A stretch of 12,816 bases of DNA from contig JACCUS010000135.1 of assembly GCA_013811715.1 (NCBI GenBank), forward strand, positions 1-12,816, given 5' to 3'. The notes beneath the pieces are model-generated. The model searched no databases. It was not told where the DNA came from and was given only the letters and a program-made list of their open reading frames with translations. The stretch is from Nocardioidaceae bacterium. GTDB taxonomy: Bacteria > Actinomycetota > Actinomycetes > Propionibacteriales > Nocardioidaceae. Made by a program: the position numbers and the translations under genes. Positions 8,319 to 12,816 of this stretch are shown here, piece by piece. Every line of letters starts with the position of its first letter. The stretch's first letter is position 1.

Positions 8319-9701
8319 TCAGGAGGAGAGGACGGGGAGCTTCTCGAGGGCTGCCGCGACCGATGCCTGGGTGTTGGCGTCGTTCCAGTCGTGGTCCTCG
8401 ATGGTGCCGGAGAGGAAGGCGTCGTAGGCGGCGAGGTCGAGGTGCCCGTGTCCGCACAACGCCGTGAGGATGACCTTCTCCTCGCCGGACTCCTTGCAGC
8501 GGAGTGCCTCCTCGACGGTGGCGGCGAGCGCGTGGGTCGGCTCGGGCGCGGGCACGATGCCTTCGGTGCGGGCGAACAGAACGCCGGCGGCGAAGCACTC
8601 CGACTGCGGCTTGGCGACCGCCTCGATCTGCTTGTCCTCGTACAGATGGCTGATCAGCGGGCTCATCCCGTGGTAACGCAGTCCGCCCGAGTGGATCGGA
8701 TCGGGGATGAAGTCATGGCCGAGTGTGTGCATCTTCATCAGAGGGGTCATGCCGATCGTGTCGCCGAAGTCGTACGCGTACGTGCCCTGGGTCAGCGAGG
8801 GGCAAGCCGCCGGCTCGACCGCCCGGATCACCGGGTTCATCGCGCCGGCCCATCTCTCACGGAGGAAGGGGAACATGAGACCGCCGAAGTTCGACCCACC
8901 GCCCGTGCAGCCGACGATGAGATCGGCCTGCTCACCCACCTGGGCGAGTTGCAGCAGGGTTTCCTCCCCGATGATCGTCTGGTGGAGCAGTACGTGGTTG
9001 AGCACACTGCCAAGTGCATAGTTGATGGTCGGGTCCTTGGCCGCCACCTCCACGGCTTCGCTGATCGCGATCCCGAGTGAGCCCGTCGAGTCGGGGTCCT
9101 TGGCGAGGATGGAGCGGCCCGCTTCCGTCAGGGCGGACGGGCTCGGGTGGATGGTGCCGCCGAAGGTCTCGATCATGATCTTCCGGTAGGGCTTCTGGTC
9201 GTACGACGCCCGGACCTGCCAGATCTCACACTCCACGTCGAACTGTGAGCACGCGAACGCCAACGCTGTGCCCCACTGACCGGCGCCCGTCTCCGTGGAC
9301 AGCTTCTTGATCCCGGCCTTCGCGTTGTAGTAGACCTGTGGCACCGCGGTGTTGGGCTTGTGCGATCCGGCCGGTGAGACGCCTTCGTACTTGTAGTAGA
9401 TGCGTGCCGGGGTGTCGAGAGCCTGCTCCAGGCGGTGTGCCCGAAACAGCGGGCTCGGCCGCCACAGCCGGTAGACGTCCAGCACCTCCTCGGGGATGTC
9501 GACGTACTGGTCGGTCGACACCTCCTGCATGATCAGATCCATCGGGAAGAGCGGGGCCAGGTCGTCCGGCCCGACAGGCTGACCGGTGCCCGGGTGGAGC
9601 ACGGGAGGAGGTGGTGTCGGCAGGTCGTGCAGCACGTTGTACCAACGGGTCGGCATCTCGTCCTCGGTCAACATGATCTTGTGCTGCTTGCGCTCGCTCA
9701 C
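8319..9701 (-). CDS. TrpB2-type tryptophan synthase beta-like PLP enzyme
   Basis: The 460-residue protein belongs to the TrpB2 (TrpB-related) family of PLP enzymes. RLWRPSPLFRAHRLE and YYKYEGVSPAGSHKPNTA place the Schiff-base lysine at K115, and CTGGGSNFGG is the loop holding the PLP phosphate. Later blocks HSGGLRYHGMSPL and LCGHGHLDL are also characteristic. TrpB2 enzymes make tryptophan from serine and free indole, or serve related lyase/deaminase roles; they usually do not pair tightly with TrpA. No trpA or other trp gene is nearby, so this is probably a second TrpB copy, but that cannot be checked here. The GTG at 9701 follows GGAG at good distance and matches the family start (SERKQHKIML). 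It diverges from the RNB gene. Confidence 0.93.
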   Translation of the reverse strand: MSERKQHKIMLTEDEMPTRWYNVLHDLPTPPPPVLHPGTGQPVGPDDLAPLFPMDLIMQEVSTDQYVDIPEEVLDVYRLWRPSPLFRAHRLEQALDTPARIYYKYEGVSPAGSHKPNTAVPQVYYNAKAGIKKLSTETGAGQWGTALAFACSQFDVECEIWQVRASYDQKPYRKIMIETFGGTIHPSPSALTEAGRSILAKDPDSTGSLGIAISEAVEVAAKDPTINYALGSVLNHVLLHQTIIGEETLLQLAQVGEQADLIVGCTGGGSNFGGLMFPFLRERWAGAMNPVIRAVEPAACPSLTQGTYAYDFGDTIGMTPLMKMHTLGHDFIPDPIHSGGLRYHGMSPLISHLYEDKQIEAVAKPQSECFAAGVLFARTEGIVPAPEPTHALAATVEEALRCKESGEEKVILTALCGHGHLDLAAYDAFLSGTIEDHDWNDANTQASVAAALEKLPVLSS

Positions 9702-9879
9702 GGCCCGCTCCGTTCTGGTTGGTCGCCTGTAGTTGACAGGGTTGCACTTGCATGCGGGCGACGTCCAGGCCAGAGCGTCCGTTGGCGTTGAGCGCCGACG
9801 TCGGTGAGGTGGATAGGGTGGTGAGGGAGCCGGACTATGGGTGAGTGACCAGCCTGCATGGGCGAGAGGGGAGGGCGTC
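9702..9879. promoter_or_regulatory. Divergent region between TrpB2 and RNB genes
   Basis: For the + strand RNB gene, TTGAGC at 9788-9793 with GATAGG at 9812-9817 (18-nt spacer) or TAGGGT at 9814-9819 is a possible promoter. Near the TrpB2 start, CCTGT at 9726-9730 and ACAGG at 9736-9740 form a 5-bp inverted repeat about 25 nt upstream, a weak operator candidate. A perfect TTGACA (9733-9738, +) lies within it but has no matching -10. GGAGG at 9870-9874 is the RNB ribosome site. No leader peptide rich in Trp and no T-box is visible. Confidence 0.35.
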
Positions 9880-11316
9880 GTGCCGCGACGTACCGTCAAC
9901 CTGCAGAGCACCGACGGCTCGGGCTTTGCCGAGGACATCCGGGCCATCGACGAGCAGCTCGGCATCGCCCGCGAGTTCCCGCCCGAGGTGCTGTCTGCGG
10001 CAGAGCGGGCGGCCGCCAACCCCGTGATGCCCGAGCTGGACCGCACCGACATCCCGTTCGTGACCATCGACCCTGCGGGCTCGAAGGATCTCGACCAGGC
10101 CATGCACATCGAGCGCAGCGGCGCCGGCTACCGCGTCGGCTACGCGATCGCTGACGTGGCCGCGTTCGTGGAGCCGGGCGGTCCGATCGACGTCGAGGCA
10201 CATAAGCGCGGGCAGACGCTTTACGCTCCCGAGCACCGAGTCCCGCTGCACCCGCCGGTGCTGTCCGAGGGAGCGGCGAGCCTGCTTCCGGATCAGGTGC
10301 GCCCAGCGCTGCTGTGGACCATCGACCTCGACGCGACCGGTGACGCGGTCAAGGTGTTCGTCGAGCGGGCCAGGGTGCGGAGCCGCGCCCAGCTCGACTA
10401 CGTCGCCGCGCAGAAGCAGGTCGACGCCTGCGCAGCGGATGAGATGTTCCGGCTGCTGCGGGAGGTGGGGGAACGGCGGCTCGCACTCGAGCAGGAGCGT
10501 GGCGGCATCAGCGTCGCGCTGCCGGAGCAGGAGGTCGTGGTCAGCGACGAGGGATGGGCTCTCGCCTACCGCGAGCTGTTACCGGTCGAGCGGTGGAACG
10601 CCCAGATCTCGTTGTTGACCGGGATGGGGGCCGCCGAGATCATGCTGTACGGCGAAGTCGGGATCGTGCGGACGCTGCCGCCGGCACCCGGTCGGGCGGT
10701 CGCCCGGCTGCGCCGTACTGCCGCCGCCTTGCAACTTGTGTGGGACCCCGACATCGGTTACGCCGACTTCGTGCGCTCGGTCGACCCCAACACATCGGCT
10801 GGTGCGGCGATGCTCAACGCGGGTATGGCGCTGTTCCGCGGCGCCGGTTACCTCGCCTTCGATGGCGGCGTCCCCGAACACGTCGAGCACGCCGCCATCG
10901 CCGAGGAGTACGCCCACACGACGGCGCCGCTGCGGCGGCTGGTGGACCGCTACGCCGGGGAGGTCTGTGTCGCCCTGTGCGCGGATCGGGATGTGCCGGC
11001 CTGGGTGCGCGACAAGCTGCGAGGTCTGCCGAAGGAGATGCAGGAGTCCGACCAGCGGGCACGCCAGTTCGAGGGAGCGATCCTGAGCCTGGTGGAGGCG
11101 GGGATCTTGGAGTCTCGGGTGGGGCAGATGTTCACCGGGGTGATCACCGAGACTGACGAGGGCGACCCGACGACTGGCTCGGTGATGCTCGCGGGGCCGG
11201 CCGTCGAGGCGTCGGTGACCGCGCCGAACGGTGCGCTCCCGCTGGGTCAGAAGGTGCAGGTGAGGCTCGTCGAGGCCAACCGTGCGCAGCGCGTCGTCCG
11301 CTTCGAGCTGACCTGA
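9880..11316 (+). CDS. RNB-domain ribonuclease (RNase II/R family, short actinobacterial type)
   Basis: The 478-residue protein is a 3'-5' exoribonuclease of the RNase II superfamily. FVTIDPAGSKDLDQA holds the metal-binding aspartates D64, D70 and D72; the fourth position, Asp210 in E. coli RNase II, is Gln here (Q73), as I recall it to be in many actinobacterial members. Further family blocks are TLYAPEHRVPLHPPVLSEGA, WNAQISLLTGM and YAHTTAPLRRLVDR. N-terminal cold-shock domains are missing and the C-terminal S1 part is short (about 70 residues), as in the compact actinobacterial form. GTG 9880 is preferred because GGAGG ends 5 nt before it and VPRRTV is a typical start; the frame is open to GTG 9841, which would add 13 residues but lacks a well-placed ribosome site. 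Confidence 0.93.
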   Translation: MPRRTVNLQSTDGSGFAEDIRAIDEQLGIAREFPPEVLSAAERAAANPVMPELDRTDIPFVTIDPAGSKDLDQAMHIERSGAGYRVGYAIADVAAFVEPGGPIDVEAHKRGQTLYAPEHRVPLHPPVLSEGAASLLPDQVRPALLWTIDLDATGDAVKVFVERARVRSRAQLDYVAAQKQVDACAADEMFRLLREVGERRLALEQERGGISVALPEQEVVVSDEGWALAYRELLPVERWNAQISLLTGMGAAEIMLYGEVGIVRTLPPAPGRAVARLRRTAAALQLVWDPDIGYADFVRSVDPNTSAGAAMLNAGMALFRGAGYLAFDGGVPEHVEHAAIAEEYAHTTAPLRRLVDRYAGEVCVALCADRDVPAWVRDKLRGLPKEMQESDQRARQFEGAILSLVEAGILESRVGQMFTGVITETDEGDPTTGSVMLAGPAVEASVTAPNGALPLGQKVQVRLVEANRAQRVVRFELT

Positions 11317-11386
11317 GGGTCCGTCCGCCGCGCCTCTAGGCGCACCGATCTGACTCCCAGGGGCCGGGGCCACGCCACAGTCGGAT

Positions 11387-11424
11387 CGATCGGCACCCGA
11401 TCGGAGGATGGCGCCGTGACGCCA
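11387..11424 (+). promoter_or_regulatory. Two small palindromes before the His-rich gene
   Basis: CGATCGG at 11387-11393 and CCGATCG at 11397-11403 form a 7-bp stem with a 3-base loop. A second inverted repeat, TGGCG (11409-11413) and CGCCA (11420-11424), has a 6-base centre and ends about 40 nt before the His-rich gene's GTG. The first may belong to the end of the RNB transcript, although no U-run follows. The second could be a binding site for a dimeric regulator of the next gene. A GATAAA-like element lies at 11432-11437. All are visual matches. Confidence 0.3.
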
Positions 11425-11464
11425 AAGGTGGGATAAAGAGACGTCGTCAGTCAAGGAGTGAGCC

Positions 11465-11947
11465 GTGCAGGTCCCGCGAAAGGTCCTCGCTCTCGCCGCC
11501 ACCGTGCTCTTGGCGGGAGCGGGCGTTACCGCTGCTGCCTGGGAGCAGCCCTCCATGCCCGCGGTGGCCGCTGCGGATCGTGATCACAACGGCAGGCCCG
11601 AAGGTCAAGGTCTGCGGCACGACCACGGTCTGCACCTCGGGCACGACGACCACAAGGCCAAGTCCGGGAAGGACCACGGCCTGCACCTCGGGCACGACGA
11701 CCACAAGGCCAAGCAGGGCAAGGACCACGGCCTGCACCTCGGTCGCGCAGACAAGCACGAGAAGTGGCCCCCCGGCCATGGCACCGGCCTGCACCTCGGG
11801 CACCGCATGCACTGGGGCTGCTTTACGCCGCCCGGGCTGAGCGTCGACAAGCATCCGGCCAAGCACAAGGCGAAGCACCAGGCCAAGCGCAACGCCAAGT
11901 GGTCCTGCCAGGAAGACAACGGCACCGAGCAGGGCCCGGCCGACTGA
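11465..11947 (+). CDS. Secreted histidine-rich repeat protein, function unknown
   Basis: This 160-residue protein has a Sec-type signal: MQVPRK, a hydrophobic stretch from about 7 to 24, then Ala-rich sequence for cleavage near 25 or 37; no lipobox cysteine. The mature part holds 20 histidines. Residues 53-69 and 70-86 are tandem 17-residue repeats around DHGLHLGHDDHKAK; a third copy from 87 decays after DHGLHLG, and GTGLHLGH at 106-113 is a fourth partial one. The C-terminal part is Lys/Ala/His-rich (KHPAKHKAKHQAKRNAK) with cysteines at 119 and 148 that could form a disulfide. The composition suggests binding of Zn, Ni, Cu or similar ions outside the membrane, which is inference. GTG 11465 follows AAGGAG by 6 nt. 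I recognise no named family. Confidence 0.8.
   Translation: MQVPRKVLALAATVLLAGAGVTAAAWEQPSMPAVAAADRDHNGRPEGQGLRHDHGLHLGHDDHKAKSGKDHGLHLGHDDHKAKQGKDHGLHLGRADKHEKWPPGHGTGLHLGHRMHWGCFTPPGLSVDKHPAKHKAKHQAKRNAKWSCQEDNGTEQGPAD
11622..11745 (+). repeat. 51-bp tandem coding repeat
   Basis: Two near-identical 51-bp units start with GACCACGG at 11621 and 11672, differing at about five positions, and a third begins at 11723 and diverges after roughly 23 bases. Differences are partly silent (GGT/GGC) and otherwise concentrated in the SGK/QGK part. They encode the 17-residue His repeats. The length is a multiple of three, so copy number can change without shifting the frame. Confidence 0.8.
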
Positions 11948-11980
11948 GCCGACGGCGGCGTCGGTCGCAGGAGAGGCTCA

Positions 11981-12019
11981 ACACCTCACCTTTCGCTGGG
12001 TTGGGCAGAGGTCAGGTGT
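11981..12019. terminator. Imperfect hairpin after the His-rich gene
   Basis: ACACCTCACCT at 11981-11991 pairs with AGGTCAGGTGT at 12009-12019 with one central mismatch and a 17-base loop. It begins 33 nt after the His-rich stop and could end that transcript. No U-run follows. It also overlaps the end of the sigma-factor remnant on the other strand, so the pairing may be coincidental. Confidence 0.35.
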
Positions 12020-12202
12020 GACACCGTCGGAACGGGGCGCCAGTCAGCAGCCGTGAACGTGGCCGGGTCGGCGCTGACGGCCCGGTGGGCCTTGCGCCAG
12101 CGCGAGATGCTCGCGTTGACGATGCTGCGCCGGACCCCGAGCCGCGACCCAAGTCTCGAAGCCGTCGGTCGACGACTCGGCCGACGCGTCCTCGTGCCCC
12201 AT
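11986..12202 (-). pseudogene. SigE-family (ECF) sigma factor remnant with internal deletion
   Basis: From ATG 12202 the minus strand reads MGHEDASAESSTDGFETWVA then ARGPA, like the start of SigE-family sigma factors (F-x-x-[FW]-VAARGPAL...). GGAGG stands 8 nt before the ATG. At about 12130 the sense moves to another frame, giving LGVRRSIVNASISRWRKAHR and DPATFTAADWRPVP, which resembles the linker after sigma region 2 in this family (VRR-x-LVN-x-x-x-x-WRR). Some 50 residues of region 2 are therefore missing, and region 4 is also absent because TGA comes at 11988-11986. TGCAAC and CGTATC, 17 nt apart (12264-12236), may be its old promoter. A plain reading in one frame gives no family. Identification is by pattern recall. 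Confidence 0.45.
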
Positions 12203-12326
12203 TTGGCGCACCTCCTGGATCACTCTCACACACCCGATACGCGCCAGCGCCGTGCTTCGTTGCAGCCGGACGCACGATCCGCCCCGGCGGGGCCGGAGCT
12301 ACGCCACGGTGGGATCGTTGAGACAG

Positions 12327-12359
12327 TTGGCGACGTGGCCACCGCCGGGCCGGTAGCCT
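12327..12359 (+). promoter_or_regulatory. Candidate rnpB promoter
   Basis: TAGCCT at 12354-12359 fits an actinobacterial -10 and would start transcription about 7 nt later, right at the 5' base of the RNase P RNA P1 helix. TTGGCG at 12327-12332 is the best upstream hexamer but leaves a 21-nt spacer; TTGAGA at 12318-12323 is further away. The -10 is well supported by position, the -35 is not. Confidence 0.45.
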
Positions 12360-12366
12360 GGTGTGC

Positions 12367-12816
12367 TGCGGGCGAGCCGACCGGGCGGCCGCGGGAGGTT
12401 GTACGACGTACAGCCCTTGAGGAAGGTCCGGACTCCGCAGGGCAAGGTGGTGGGTAACGCCCATCCGAGGTGACTCGCGGGACAGTGCCACAGAGACAGA
12501 CCGCCAGCGGCTCCGACCTCGGTCGGGGTGCGGGTAAGGGTGAAACGGTGGTGTAAGAGACCACCAGCGCACCGGGTGACCGGGGCGGCTGGGTAAACCC
12601 CACCTGGAGCAAGACCAAGAAGGGCGCCGGAGCAATGCCTCGGTGCCCGCGCAGACGCCGGTCGTCCTCGGAGGACCGAGAGGGTTGCCCGCCTGAGTCT
12701 GCGGGTCGGTCGCATGAGCGCATCGGTGACGATGCGCGCAGATGGATGGCTGCTCAGGGCGGACTCCGCGAGGATCCGCCCCCAACAGAATCCGGCCTAC
12801 GAGTCGGCTCGCCCGC
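12367..12816 (+). ncRNA. rnpB: RNase P RNA, bacterial type A
   Basis: This is the catalytic RNA of RNase P, which trims the 5' leader of tRNA precursors. The terminal helix P1 is formed by GCGGGCGAGCCGAC at 12367-12380 and its exact complement at 12803-12816, so the gene ends with the window. Universal core sequences are present: GAGGAAGGTCCGGACTCC after 12418, AGGGTGAAACGGTG at 12537-12550 with the adjoining GTAAGAGACCACC, and ACAGAATCCGGCCTAC at 12785-12800. The length of about 450 nt and the GC-rich extra helices suit actinomycetes. Reading frames on either strand through this span are not genes. Confidence 0.96.

Noticed and set aside
7184..11316. RNase HI, RNB nuclease and rnpB as a co-regulated RNA-processing cluster
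   Set aside because: The genes are separated by an opposite-strand TrpB2 gene and have separate promoters; nearness is likely inherited synteny.
10579..11556. 325-residue minus-strand frame opposite the RNB gene
   Set aside because: Shadow of the RNB coding sequence; protein-like motifs exist only on the + strand.
11621..11745. 51-bp repeats as a CRISPR array
   Set aside because: Units are contiguous without spacers and lie in-frame in a secreted protein.
12012..12785. 257-residue minus-strand frame
   Set aside because: Most of it is antisense to the RNase P RNA; its codon content reflects GC bias only.

Overview
The window comes from a high-GC actinomycete chromosome. The evidence is strong G/C bias at third codon positions, frequent GTG starts, a homodimeric AceE-type pyruvate dehydrogenase E1, a DUF3052 gene next to an AhpE-type peroxiredoxin, the RNase HI-phosphatase fusion and an actinobacterial type A RNase P RNA. 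The gene order aceE / DUF3052 / ahpE, then nif3 / zinc ribbon / RNase HI-phosphatase, resembles the Rv2241-Rv2228c region of Mycobacterium tuberculosis and the matching Streptomyces region. A propionibacterial-type actinomycete is my guess; the sequence does not fix the genus.

Layout. 1-166 is the 3' end of a HAD hydrolase gene (+). 167-1010 is a gene-poor scar: frameshifted pieces of DUF559/AbiEi-like genes (-), three copies of an 18-bp motif and a 22-bp-arm hairpin just after aceE. 1011-3779 is aceE (-). It diverges from a + strand group of a DUF3052 gene, a 13-codon ORF touching both neighbours, and ahpE, closed by a strong hairpin. Then come tRNA-Val(UAC), nif3, a coiled-coil/zinc-ribbon gene and the RNase HI-phosphatase gene. 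A TrpB2-type PLP enzyme (-) converges on that run and diverges from a + strand RNB-family ribonuclease. A small secreted His-rich repeat protein follows, then a gutted SigE-family sigma factor remnant (-). The window ends with rnpB, complete to the last base of its P1 helix.

Functionally this is mostly conserved housekeeping: pyruvate entry to the TCA cycle, peroxide defence, and several RNA-processing genes (RNase HI, RNB nuclease, RNase P RNA, a tRNA). I see no phage, plasmid, CRISPR or complete defence system. The least explained items are the His-rich repeat protein, the motif-flanked DUF559 scar, the 13-codon relay ORF and the sigma remnant beside rnpB.
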